DNA from: a virus
Direction: 5' to 3' (one strand)
DNA: 41,688 bases
IMG/VR virus record: IMGVR_UViG_3300006737_000062
Location: 1-41,688 of that record
Part shown: positions 11,990 through 19,403 of the stretch, in pieces
How positions within the stretch are numbered: position 1 is the first letter of the stretch
Layout: each line of letters opens with the position of its first letter
Translations under genes and position numbers: made by a program
Notes under the pieces: model-generated
What the model saw: the letters and a program-made list of their open reading frames with translations, nothing else
Databases searched by the model: none
Told to the model about the DNA's origin: nothing

Positions 11990-12868
11990 ATTAAAAATCC
12001 AAAACTACTAACTGAAATACGCCGTAAACTTGACCTAAAGAATTGGGAAAAGTTACAGTCACGCAGAGCCGAGAAAATTATAGAATTACTTGGCAATGGT
12101 ATGTTAGTGACTGAGGTGAATGAGACTCATGTCGAGCATTTAGTGAGTACGCTTGAAGAGCGAGGGTTGAGCGGTAGCACAATCAATCGTTACTTGGCGG
12201 CATTATCTAAAATGCTCTCTTACGCACATAAGAGACACGCAATCTATCATATGGAGCGTATGCCTTTTATTGAGTGGCATGAGGAGTCTGATGGACGAGA
12301 CCGCTATCTAATGCCTGAAGAGGAGCAAGAGATAATTAGTACACTTACTAATTGGGGTGATACTGATTATTTAGACTTGTATCTCTTCTTAGTAGATACT
12401 GGTATGAGACTTAACGAGGCTTTATCTTTTAAGAAGTCTATGGTTAATACTGATGTTAATAATAACATGATAGTATTATTACCTGCCTCTATTACCAAGA
12501 ATGGTCATAAGAGGGGAGTACCATTGACAGAAAGAGCTTCAGGAATAGTCTCACGATTACTGGCTAATTGCGAAAGTAATGACAAAGTTTTTAGTCACCT
12601 GAAATATTGGAGATGTGAAAACTTATGGATTAAACTTCGTAAGGCTATGGGGTTACAAGATGACAAGGACTTTGTGATACATTGTCTGAGACACACTTGT
12701 GCCACTAGATTAGCACAGTCAGGTAAAATCGAATTACACCTTGTAGGTCAAATGTTAGGGCATAGGTCTTGGCAGATGATACAACGCTATGCACATTTAG
12801 TGCCTAGTAACTTAATGGGTGCAATTAACGTCCTGAATACACATAATAAGCAATCCGCAAGTGGATAG
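11990..12868 (+). CDS. int: Tyrosine integrase, probably initiated at AUU
   Basis: The ATG at 12101 has no ribosome site. The frame is open back to 11978 and continues with integrase-like helix sequence (KNPKLLTEIRRKLDLKNW, RRAEKIIELLGNG) up to an ATT at 11990, five bases after AAGGAGG (11978-11984). From there the protein is 292 aa, a usual length. Numbered from 11990, catalytic residues are R140 (TGMRLNEAL), K170 (ITKNGHKRG), H231 and R234 (HCLRHTCAT), H258 (LGHRSW) and the nucleophile Y267 (QRYAHL). It recombines phage and host att sites. The att core is about 90 bases downstream. Confidence 0.88.
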   Translation: MKNPKLLTEIRRKLDLKNWEKLQSRRAEKIIELLGNGMLVTEVNETHVEHLVSTLEERGLSGSTINRYLAALSKMLSYAHKRHAIYHMERMPFIEWHEESDGRDRYLMPEEEQEIISTLTNWGDTDYLDLYLFLVDTGMRLNEALSFKKSMVNTDVNNNMIVLLPASITKNGHKRGVPLTERASGIVSRLLANCESNDKVFSHLKYWRCENLWIKLRKAMGLQDDKDFVIHCLRHTCATRLAQSGKIELHLVGQMLGHRSWQMIQRYAHLVPSNLMGAINVLNTHNKQSASG

Positions 12869-12907
12869 CCTTACAAATAAGGTTTATCCTATTGTGAAAA
12901 TATAATG

Positions 12908-12936
12908 TTGTAGGAGCGTGATTTTGGCTTTATACA
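12908..12936 (+). promoter_or_regulatory. Possible sigma70-type promoter upstream of the tRNA-like att segment
   Basis: TTGTAG (12908-12913) and TATACA (12931-12936) are separated by 17 bases. Transcription would begin about 12 bases before the tRNA-like segment. After integration this could drive the restored host tRNA. There is another -10-like box, TATAAT, at 12901-12906. Match is moderate. Confidence 0.35.
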
Positions 12937-12954
12937 GGGAAAAATTAATTCATA

Positions 12955-12993
12955 GCCTCGTGGTGGAATGGTAGACACAAAGGACTTAAAATC
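12955..12993 (+). other. attP: attP candidate: 5' half of a tRNA-Leu(UAA) gene
   Basis: The segment from GCCTCG through GTGGAATGGTAGACAC to GGACTTAAAATCC aligns with the acceptor, D-arm and anticodon arm of bacterial tRNA-Leu(UAA), including anticodon TAA at about 12986. After TCCT the similarity ends: there is no variable arm or T-arm, and base 27 would mispair with 43. It therefore is not a functional tRNA but a tRNA-derived core. It lies directly after the integrase. Published pelagiphages are known to integrate into tRNA genes, which supports attP. Confidence 0.75.
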
Positions 12994-13072
12994 CTATTGC
13001 ACCAATCCTCAAGTAATTAGCTAGATTAAAATTTCCCCAAAAAGTAGTATATAGCCACTATCCGCTCCTATT

Positions 13073-13089
13073 AAAGTTCCCATAGTAGA
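13073..13089 (+). promoter_or_regulatory. Putative phage RNA polymerase promoter before the RNA polymerase gene
   Basis: AAAGTTCCCATAGTAGA. It differs by one base from the motifs at 8924 and 15617. It lies 37 bases upstream of the RNA polymerase start, so the polymerase may amplify its own expression. Confidence 0.65.
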
Positions 13090-13126
13090 TACTTAAACTA
13101 TTAACACAATTAATAAGGAGTTAATT

Positions 13127-15577
13127 TTGACAACAACTAAACTTTTAGAAGTAGTACCTAATTATAATGACGAATTATCTCACGAAAAAGAGATGAAATC
13201 ACTTGGTCAACAACGCACCAATAAGCGTTTAAATTCCCATATACAAAGAGAAGAAGAGTCTGTGACTAGCTATGGTAAAGTTATGGTAGCCACAACAATC
13301 AGACCTTTAGCAGATGCCATTGAACAATATTTTAAAACTTGTCACCATGCTACTATTGGTCAGCCACCTATTGCCTATGTAAAGATGTCAAATATTTCAC
13401 CTGACATTTTAGCCTTAATTACAGGTAAACACATTATCAATACAATTACACAATCAAAACCATTAACCGCTACGAGTATATCACTAGGCGGTAAAGTTGA
13501 GACTGAGGAAGCCTTAAAGAATTTTCAGGCGTTAAATCCTGAGCTATACGAGACAGTAAAACAAGACCTAGACAAAAGGTCATACAATTACGGATACAAG
13601 AGACGTAAACTAAAAGAAAGTGCTAAAAGAGGTGAGGTTCATTGGGAAGAGTGGACTACTCCTCAAAAACTACATGTAGGATTAAGACTAATTGAGCTTA
13701 TGATACAAGCTACAGGAATGATTGAAATAGGTACAGAGACTATCAATCGTAAGAAGACTAAGATTATTAAACAGACTCAGAAAACTAGAGAGTGGATTAA
13801 AAATAGAAACGGCTTTAATGAGCTTTTAAATCCTGAGTATCTTCCAACTGTAATGACACCTAAACAATGGACTTCTCCTGAAGGTGGAGGTTATTGGACT
13901 AAAGAGCTTCCTGAGCTAGACTTGGTTAAACAAAAAAATAAGATGTTTAAAAAAGAGCTTGAGAATTTTGAGATGCCTGAAGTTTATAGTGCAGTTAACA
14001 ACATGCAGAATACACCATTTAAAATTAACAATTATATTTTAGGTGTATTGCAGGAAGCATGGGACAGGGGTTTAGCTGTTGGCGGTCTTCCTCCAAGTGA
14101 GAATATAGATGTACCTAACAAGCCTACTGACATTGATACGAATGAAGTGGCTCGTAAAGCATGGAAGAAAGAAGCTGTAATAGCTCATACTGAAAATGCT
14201 AGAATGTTTAGTAAGAGACTACTGTATGCTAAAATAATTTGGTCTGCACAAAAATTTAAAGACTACGAGTCTATTTACTTTCCTCTACAAATGGATTTCA
14301 GAGGAAGAGTGTATTGTGTACCTGCGTTTTTAAACTATCAGAGCATTGAAGGTGCTAAGGCTTTATTACAATTCTCTAATGGTAAAGAAATAACAGAAGA
14401 GAATAATGGTGCGTTTTGGTTAGCCGTACATGGAGCTAACATGTGGGGTGAGGATAAAATTACTCTTGAGGAACGAGTTAAGTGGGTACATGAAAACGAA
14501 GACATGTTTTTTAAATGTGCTGATGACCCATTTACAAATAGAGAGTGGGAACAAGCCTCAAATCCTTTCATGGCTTTAGCGTGGTGTGAGGAGTGGTGGC
14601 AGTTTAAACAACAAGGCTACGGATATGTGTCTAACTTACCAGTATCTATTGATGGCTCTTGTAATGGTCTACAGCTTTATTCTTTAATGTTAAAAGATGA
14701 ACAAGCAGGTAAGCTAGTTAATGTAGTGCCGTCAGATAAGCCTCAAGACATTTATCAAATAGTAGCGGATAATGTTAATGAGAAATTAAAAGAAGACGCA
14801 AGAGAAGGGAAGCCTTACGCACAGCAGTGGTTAGACTATGGCGTTAAACGTAGCACAACTAAAAGAAGTATTATGACAATTTGTTATGGTTCAACAAGGT
14901 ACTCATGCACAGACTTTGTTGTTGAAGACTTAACAAAAAGAAAAGATAAAGGAGAAGACCACCCTTTTGATATTGATGTATTTAGACCTGCTTCTTATTT
15001 AGCAGGTGTAATATGGGATAGCATTGGAGATAACTTAACCTCTGCAAGAATAGGAATGGATTATCTACAAAGCATAGCGAGGATTGTTTCAAAAGAACAA
15101 TTACCTATTCACTGGTTAACACCTATAGGATTTCCAGTATATCAATCATATCCTGAGATGAAGTCTAAAAGAGTTAAGGCAATGTTAATGGGTGAGGTAA
15201 TTAAACCTCGTATTAATACTGAAACAGATAAGACAGACAGGCTTAGAATGTCTAATGCAATAGCACCTAATGTTATTCATTCAATAGACTCTGCTTGTCT
15301 TTTAAAAACTGTAAACTTAGCCTATGAAAATGGGGTAAGAAATTTTGCAAATGTGCATGATAGTTTTGGAACAACGGCGGCAGATGTAGAGACTTTAATT
15401 ACATGTTTAAAAGAGTCATTCATCAATGTGTTTACACAAACAAACGTCCTCCAAGATTTTAGAGATGATGTAGAAGCTCAGTTACCTGAGAAGTTACGTC
15501 ATAAATTACCGCAAGTGCCTCAGCAGGGTAGTTTGGAAATAGAAAATCTCAGACAATGTGACTTTTTCTTTGCCTAA
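13127..15577 (+). CDS. rpo: T7-like single-subunit RNA polymerase (TTG start)
   Basis: 816 residues; starts at TTG 13127, six bases after AAGGAG. Palm motif A is SIDGSCNGLQLYS (Asp at about residue 509), the fingers motif B KRSTTKRSIMTICYGS follows at about 575, and motif C is NVHDSFGTT (Asp at about 745). MDFRGRVYCVP (about residue 388) is the conserved thumb/palm entry. NAIAPNVIHSIDSA precedes motif C, and the C terminus ends CDFFFA, like the FAFA foot of T7 polymerase. It transcribes middle and late genes from phage promoters. Length is a little less than T7 (883 aa), mostly in the N-terminal domain. Confidence 0.97.
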   Translation: MTTTKLLEVVPNYNDELSHEKEMKSLGQQRTNKRLNSHIQREEESVTSYGKVMVATTIRPLADAIEQYFKTCHHATIGQPPIAYVKMSNISPDILALITGKHIINTITQSKPLTATSISLGGKVETEEALKNFQALNPELYETVKQDLDKRSYNYGYKRRKLKESAKRGEVHWEEWTTPQKLHVGLRLIELMIQATGMIEIGTETINRKKTKIIKQTQKTREWIKNRNGFNELLNPEYLPTVMTPKQWTSPEGGGYWTKELPELDLVKQKNKMFKKELENFEMPEVYSAVNNMQNTPFKINNYILGVLQEAWDRGLAVGGLPPSENIDVPNKPTDIDTNEVARKAWKKEAVIAHTENARMFSKRLLYAKIIWSAQKFKDYESIYFPLQMDFRGRVYCVPAFLNYQSIEGAKALLQFSNGKEITEENNGAFWLAVHGANMWGEDKITLEERVKWVHENEDMFFKCADDPFTNREWEQASNPFMALAWCEEWWQFKQQGYGYVSNLPVSIDGSCNGLQLYSLMLKDEQAGKLVNVVPSDKPQDIYQIVADNVNEKLKEDAREGKPYAQQWLDYGVKRSTTKRSIMTICYGSTRYSCTDFVVEDLTKRKDKGEDHPFDIDVFRPASYLAGVIWDSIGDNLTSARIGMDYLQSIARIVSKEQLPIHWLTPIGFPVYQSYPEMKSKRVKAMLMGEVIKPRINTETDKTDRLRMSNAIAPNVIHSIDSACLLKTVNLAYENGVRNFANVHDSFGTTAADVETLITCLKESFINVFTQTNVLQDFRDDVEAQLPEKLRHKLPQVPQQGSLEIENLRQCDFFFA

Positions 15578-15616
15578 ACCTATGCACCTACGGATTGTAA
15601 ACCGATATGGGATAGT

Positions 15617-15633
15617 AAAGTACCCATAGTAGA
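15617..15633 (+). promoter_or_regulatory. Putative phage RNA polymerase promoter before SSB module
   Basis: AAAGTACCCATAGTAGA, identical over 17 bases to the motif at 8924. It lies 18 bases before the micro-gene at 15652 and 40 after the RNA polymerase stop. Drives the replication genes. Confidence 0.7.
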
Positions 15634-15651
15634 CATGAAAGGTCAACTAAC

Positions 15652-15756
15652 ATGATTAATGAAAAATATAGAAACTTACCATTAGACGAAGCAGTCGCAC
15701 TAATGGCTAAAGGTTGGATACTAGAGGAGATTGACGAAGATGCCGAAGAACAATAA
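15652..15756 (+). CDS. Small acidic protein (34 aa)
   Basis: ATG at 15652, directly after the promoter-like motif. The product is INEKYRNLPLDEAVALMAKG followed by WILEEIDEDAEEQ, a soluble acidic helix. It overlaps the start of the SSB gene by 17 bases, and the GAGGAG inside it serves as the SSB ribosome site. It may mainly couple translation. Not recognised. Confidence 0.5.
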   Translation: MINEKYRNLPLDEAVALMAKGWILEEIDEDAEEQ

Positions 15757-16357
15757 TACAAAAATAATTACACCAGTTGGTGTTAGTCAGTACGCATGGC
15801 TTACAACGGCTGATACTCGTTTTGATGAAATAGGTCATTTTAAAACGAACCTTATTTTGGAGACTGATAAAGTTCAGAAAACAATAAAAGCTATTGATGA
15901 TGAGCTTTCTAAAAGTTTATCTCTTGCACAAGAGAAAAACAAAGGGAAGAAAATCAAACAAGCTGACGCTCCATATTTTGAAGAGCTTGATGATGATGGT
16001 AAACCTACAGGGAATACTATTTTCAAGTTCAAAACTAAAGCACAAATTATTTCTAAGGACGGCAAGGTAATACCTAATAGGGTAGCTATCTTTGACAGCA
16101 AGGGGACACCAATGGTGGACGCTAATGTGTGGTCAGGTTCAGAGATGAAAGTTAGTGCGGAGTTAATTCCTTACTACACCGCTATGGCAGGTGCAGGTGT
16201 GTCACTTAGATTGAGAGCAGTACAAATAACAAAACTTGTTGAAGGCGGTAGCAGTAACGCAAAAGGCTATGGCTTTGATGAGGTTGAAGACGGCTATAAA
16301 TTCGAAAGTAAGGAAGCAAATGTTCAAGAGACGGCTGAAGAGGAGTCTGACTTCTAA
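15740..16357 (+). CDS. Single-stranded DNA-binding protein (T7 gp2.5-like)
   Basis: 205 residues from ATG 15740 (GAGGAG 10 bases upstream); the TTG at 15731 is too close to that site. The body has an OB-fold type layout (IITPVGVSQYAWLTTADTRF, then GHFKTNLILE; NTIFKFKTKAQI; VWSGSEMKVSAELIPYYT; AGVSLRLRAVQI). The C-terminal 30 residues are acidic and end ETAEEESDF, the acidic tail with terminal Phe that binds DNA polymerase and helicase in T7. It coats single-stranded DNA in replication and recombination. Its end overlaps the endonuclease gene by 38 bases, as in the compact T7 order 2.5-3. Confidence 0.85.
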   Translation: MPKNNNTKIITPVGVSQYAWLTTADTRFDEIGHFKTNLILETDKVQKTIKAIDDELSKSLSLAQEKNKGKKIKQADAPYFEELDDDGKPTGNTIFKFKTKAQIISKDGKVIPNRVAIFDSKGTPMVDANVWSGSEMKVSAELIPYYTAMAGAGVSLRLRAVQITKLVEGGSSNAKGYGFDEVEDGYKFESKEANVQETAEEESDF

Positions 16358-16736
16358 ACAAGTCGGACTTAGACATGGCTTCAGGTCAGGACTCGAAGAG
16401 CGTATTGCAGATGAGTTACGAAGTTATCGTGTTAGGTATGAATTTGAAGAGACTAAGTTGAAATATACTAAGCCTGAGAAAATCCATACCTATACACCTG
16501 ACTTTTATTTACCTAAGCAAGATATTTATATTGAAACTAAGGGGTTGTTTACCAGTCAAGACCGCCAGAAAATGCGGTTCATAAAAGAACAACACCCTGA
16601 GTTAGACATACGATTTGTCTTTAGTAATGCTAAAGCAAAGATAAGTAAGAAGTCAAAAACTACCTACGGAATGTGGGCAGAGAAATATGGTTTTAAATAT
16701 GCAGATAAGCATATTCCTAAAGAATGGTTAAAATGA
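16320..16736 (+). CDS. Endonuclease I, Holliday junction resolvase (T7 gp3-like)
   Basis: 138 residues from the ATG at 16320, inside the end of the SSB gene. HGFRSGLEERIADEL (about 20-34) matches the T7 gp3 N-terminal RSGLE helix. The catalytic PD-(D/E)XK core is HTYTPDFYLPKQDIYIETKG (Asp at about 62, Glu-x-Lys at 72-74). It continues EQHPELDIRFVFSNAK and SKTTYGMWAEKYGFKYADK HIPKEWLK, all close to T7 gp3. It resolves branched DNA and degrades host DNA. T7 gp3 is 149 aa. Overlaps gp3.5 by four bases. Confidence 0.93.
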   Translation: MFKRRLKRSLTSKQVGLRHGFRSGLEERIADELRSYRVRYEFEETKLKYTKPEKIHTYTPDFYLPKQDIYIETKGLFTSQDRQKMRFIKEQHPELDIRFVFSNAKAKISKKSKTTYGMWAEKYGFKYADKHIPKEWLK

Positions 16737-17158
16737 GAAATGAAAGATTAGAAACAAAATATATTGTTATTCATTCGTCTGATACATCTCCTGAAAAGGA
16801 TTTGAATGTAGAAGACCTTGATACACAACACCGCAAGGAAGGTATTTTTTCTGTTGGCTTTCATAAAATAATTACTCGTTCAGGTGAGATACAAAATGGA
16901 CGAGACATAAAATTATCTGGTGTTCATGTAAACAACGCAGGAAAGATTACTAATGCTAATAGTATTGGTATTTGTCTGGTTGGTGGTAGCACTAAAGATA
17001 ATATGCCTGATTGTAATTTTACTTTTAGTCAGTACCAAGCACTTGTGGAGCTTGTAAATGATTTAAAAAAAGATTATAAGTCGGCTGTTGTTGTTGGCTA
17101 CAGAGATGTAGCTGACGTCCTGACTCCACACTTCAATATAACGGAGTTGTTGAGTTAG
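16733..17158 (+). CDS. T7 gp3.5-like protein lacking amidase catalytic residues (probable RNA polymerase regulator)
   Basis: 141 residues from ATG 16733 (the start at 16724 lies in gp3). The fold is clear by alignment with T7 lysozyme: IHSSDTS, SVGFHKIITRSGEIQNGRD, NSIGICLVGG, NFTFSQYQALVELVNDL. H14 matches Zn ligand H17. But T7 Tyr46 is F43, Zn ligand His122 is Y123, Lys128 is V129 and Zn ligand Cys130 is T131. It should therefore lack amidase activity. T7 gp3.5 also binds and inhibits T7 RNA polymerase, and this role may be all that remains. A terminator follows. Confidence 0.85.
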   Translation: MRNERLETKYIVIHSSDTSPEKDLNVEDLDTQHRKEGIFSVGFHKIITRSGEIQNGRDIKLSGVHVNNAGKITNANSIGICLVGGSTKDNMPDCNFTFSQYQALVELVNDLKKDYKSAVVVGYRDVADVLTPHFNITELLS

Positions 17159-17166
17159 TTGTTGTA

Positions 17167-17198
17167 CCCTCTGAGTAGAAATACTCAGGGGGTTTTTT
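17167..17198 (+). terminator. Rho-independent terminator after gp3.5
   Basis: CCCTCTGAGT (17167-17176) pairs with ACTCAGGGGG (17183-17192) over ten pairs with one G-U, around a six-base loop, followed by TTTTTT. It starts eight bases after the gp3.5 stop. It lies upstream of the primase-helicase gene, whose real start must therefore be downstream at 17231. Confidence 0.9.
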
Positions 17199-17230
17199 AT
17201 TTCCCCAAATATTTTACCCAAAAAATTTAT

Positions 17231-18832
17231 ATGCAAAACACAGAAAGCAATTTTCTATACCATGCTCCATGCGAGGTATGTAATTCCAAAGATAACAAAG
17301 CAGTTTATGATGATGGACATTCATATTGCTTTGGCTGTCAAACAACAACTAAAGAAGGAGACAATTCATTGCAACAAACATTCACACCTATTAATACTGA
17401 CTTTATTCAAGGTCAGATAACTCCCCTAACAAAAAGAAAAATAGATACTAATACAGTACAAAAATATAAGTATGAAACTGGTACACATAACAATCAGCCA
17501 GTACAAATTGCAAACTATTATAATAAAGATAAACAATTAGTAGCACAGAAACTACGTTACCCTGATAAAACTTTTCAATGGGTAGGTGACAGTAAACAAG
17601 CAGGTTTATTTGGTCAGCAACTTTGGAGAGATAAAGGACGTATGATAATCGTCACTGAAGGTGAAGTCGATTGTCTATCTGTAAGTAAAACTAATCAAAA
17701 TAAATTTCCAGTAGTAAGTATTAAAACTGGTGCGGCAGGAGCTAAAAAAGATATAGCTAAAGAGCTTGAGTTTTTAGAAGGCTATGAGTCTGTCGTATTA
17801 ATGTTTGACCAAGATGATGCAGGTCAAAAAGCGGCACTAGATTGTGCTAAATTATTTTCCCCAAACAAGGCAAAGATTTGTACCTTACCTCTTAAAGACG
17901 CTAACGAAATGTTAGTGGCAGGTAAAGTAAAAGAATTAACTGACTGTATATTTTCAAGTAAAGAATATAAACCTGATGGAATAGTATTAGGTTCTGATTT
18001 ATGGAATGAGATTAAGAAGGAAGACAAGTATGTCAGTGTTGATTATCCATTTCCTAGTCTTAATATAAAAACACATGGTCTTAGAAAAGGTGAGTTAGTT
18101 ACAATAACAGCAGGTAGTGGTGTAGGTAAGAGTTCATTCTGTAGGCATGTTGCTTTAGATTTATTAAAAAAAGATTTTAAGGTTGGTTACATAGCATTAG
18201 AAGAAAGCGTTAAGCGTTCAGCACTAGGTATTATGGGTGTGGAATTAAAGAAGCCATTACATTTAACAAGAGAAGGAGTAGATGAACAACAACTGGAAAC
18301 CATCTTTAAATCAACTGTTGGTAATGGGAATTTTTATTTATATAATCACTTCGGTTCTACCATTGCTGATAACTTACTTAATAAAATAAGATACTTAGCT
18401 AAATCATGTGAGGTAGACTTTGTTATCTTAGACCACTTACACATGGCTCTATCAGCATTAGGTGATGAGCATACAAGTGATGAGCGTAAACTCATAGACT
18501 ACACAGTATCTAAACTTAGGACATTAGTAGAAGAGACAGGCATAGGTATGATTTTAGTATCACATCTAAGCAGAACAAAAGATGGCAACAAGGGATATGA
18601 AGATGGCGTTGCTGTTAGTATGAATAGTCTTAGAGGGTCAGCTAGTATTGGTCAGCTATCAGATTTAATTCTATCTATTTCAAGAGACTTACAAGATGAG
18701 AAAAATGTAGCTCAAGTCAACGTACTTAAAAATCGTTTTAGTGGAGAGACAGGTAAGGCTTGTCATTTATATTATGATTTAGAAACTGGTTGCTTGAATG
18801 AAATTAAGGAGGACACAATTAATGAGTTCTAA
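17231..18832 (+). CDS. Primase-helicase (T7 gp4-like)
   Basis: 533 residues from ATG 17231; the frame extends upstream only through the terminator. The N-terminal zinc ribbon has C14, C17, C33, C36 (CEVC, CFGC). The TOPRIM primase has VTEGEVDCLS (Glu at 143) and LMFDQDDAGQ (Asp at 193 and 195). The RecA-like helicase has Walker A TAGSGVGKSS (293-302), Walker B FVILDHLHM (about 400), and LVSHLSRT (about 440). The conserved C-terminal arginine finger region VLKNRFSGETG is present. It unwinds the fork and makes primers. Only a weak ribosome site is seen before the start. Confidence 0.95.
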   Translation: MQNTESNFLYHAPCEVCNSKDNKAVYDDGHSYCFGCQTTTKEGDNSLQQTFTPINTDFIQGQITPLTKRKIDTNTVQKYKYETGTHNNQPVQIANYYNKDKQLVAQKLRYPDKTFQWVGDSKQAGLFGQQLWRDKGRMIIVTEGEVDCLSVSKTNQNKFPVVSIKTGAAGAKKDIAKELEFLEGYESVVLMFDQDDAGQKAALDCAKLFSPNKAKICTLPLKDANEMLVAGKVKELTDCIFSSKEYKPDGIVLGSDLWNEIKKEDKYVSVDYPFPSLNIKTHGLRKGELVTITAGSGVGKSSFCRHVALDLLKKDFKVGYIALEESVKRSALGIMGVELKKPLHLTREGVDEQQLETIFKSTVGNGNFYLYNHFGSTIADNLLNKIRYLAKSCEVDFVILDHLHMALSALGDEHTSDERKLIDYTVSKLRTLVEETGIGMILVSHLSRTKDGNKGYEDGVAVSMNSLRGSASIGQLSDLILSISRDLQDEKNVAQVNVLKNRFSGETGKACHLYYDLETGCLNEIKEDTINEF

Positions 18833-19019
18833 ATTGTGGACTGTAACAGAGGAGATTAGTAAAGCTATAAAGTTTGCAAAAGAAAATCCATTTCATAACG
18901 TAACAATAGAAGTACCTAATGCAAACACACAGATAGCCGCAGAAATAACACTGAATGAGTTATCAATGATTGATGAGGCGGCTTCAAGAGTAATCGTTTC
19001 AATAGCCACAGTTCATTAA
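18822..19019 (+). CDS. Small hypothetical protein (65 aa)
   Basis: ATG at 18822, inside the helicase end, behind AAGGAGG (18807-18813). Product SSKLWTVTEEISKAIKFAKE, then NPFHNVTIEVPNANTQIAAEI and a helical end, with no signal or membrane segment. The next gene begins at its last base (TAATG). Small genes at this position in T7-like phages (4.x) are mostly of unknown function. Confidence 0.6.
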   Translation: MSSKLWTVTEEISKAIKFAKENPFHNVTIEVPNANTQIAAEITLNELSMIDEAASRVIVSIATVH

Positions 19020-19138
19020 TGGAAATGTGGGAAGCGTGGTTACTTGCGATGGTAACAATAAACACAGTTCAAAATGTAATAGTATTTTTTGTAGGAAGGA
19101 AATTTAAGCGTGAAAAAAAGAAAATTAAAACTACCTAG
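19019..19138 (+). CDS. Small membrane protein (39 aa)
   Basis: ATG at 19019 overlaps the previous TAA. One hydrophobic segment (MWEAWLLAMVTINTVQNV, then IVFFVG) is followed by a strongly basic tail (RKFKREKKKIKTT). This is a type of single-TM basic-tail peptide. It overlaps the next gene by 29 bases. Function unknown. Confidence 0.5.
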   Translation: MEMWEAWLLAMVTINTVQNVIVFFVGRKFKREKKKIKTT

Positions 19139-19403
19139 TATTCCATTTAACTATGGGTTCTATGTTGCTTATTGGAAAGACATTGAGTCAGACCCTTCAT
19201 GGAAAGATATTTCAGAAGTATTAAAATCTAAACCATGTGTATGTGTTAGCACAGGTTGGCTCATAAAAAAAGATGAAGACGTACACATTTTAATGAGTGA
19301 TTTTAATTATAAAAAAGATGAGACGTTAGGTGACGCAGGTTCTTCTACTGTCATTCCGTCATGCAACATTATTAAATTAGTAAAGGTGGATATAAATGTC
19401 TAG
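19110..19403 (+). CDS. Hypothetical protein (97 aa, GTG start)
   Basis: GTG start at 19110 with AGGAAGG upstream. The product has KKRKLKLPSIPFNYGFYVAY, WKDIESDPSWKDISEVLK and a compact beta-like core (CVCVSTGWLIKKDEDVHILM) ending IPSCNIIKLVKVDINV. The final VIPSCNIIKL pattern resembles short phage proteins that are encoded before DNA polymerase in marine T7-like phages. No established function. Its last codons overlap the polymerase start. Confidence 0.6.
   Translation: MKKRKLKLPSIPFNYGFYVAYWKDIESDPSWKDISEVLKSKPCVCVSTGWLIKKDEDVHILMSDFNYKKDETLGDAGSSTVIPSCNIIKLVKVDINV

Noticed and set aside
12955-13000. Functional phage-encoded tRNA-Leu
   Set aside because: Only acceptor 5' strand, D-arm and anticodon arm are present. 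There is no T-arm or 3' acceptor strand, so it is an att remnant.
17159-17230. N-terminal extension of the primase-helicase to 17159
   Set aside because: This stretch is the terminator hairpin and its T-run; the zinc ribbon begins shortly after the ATG at 17231.
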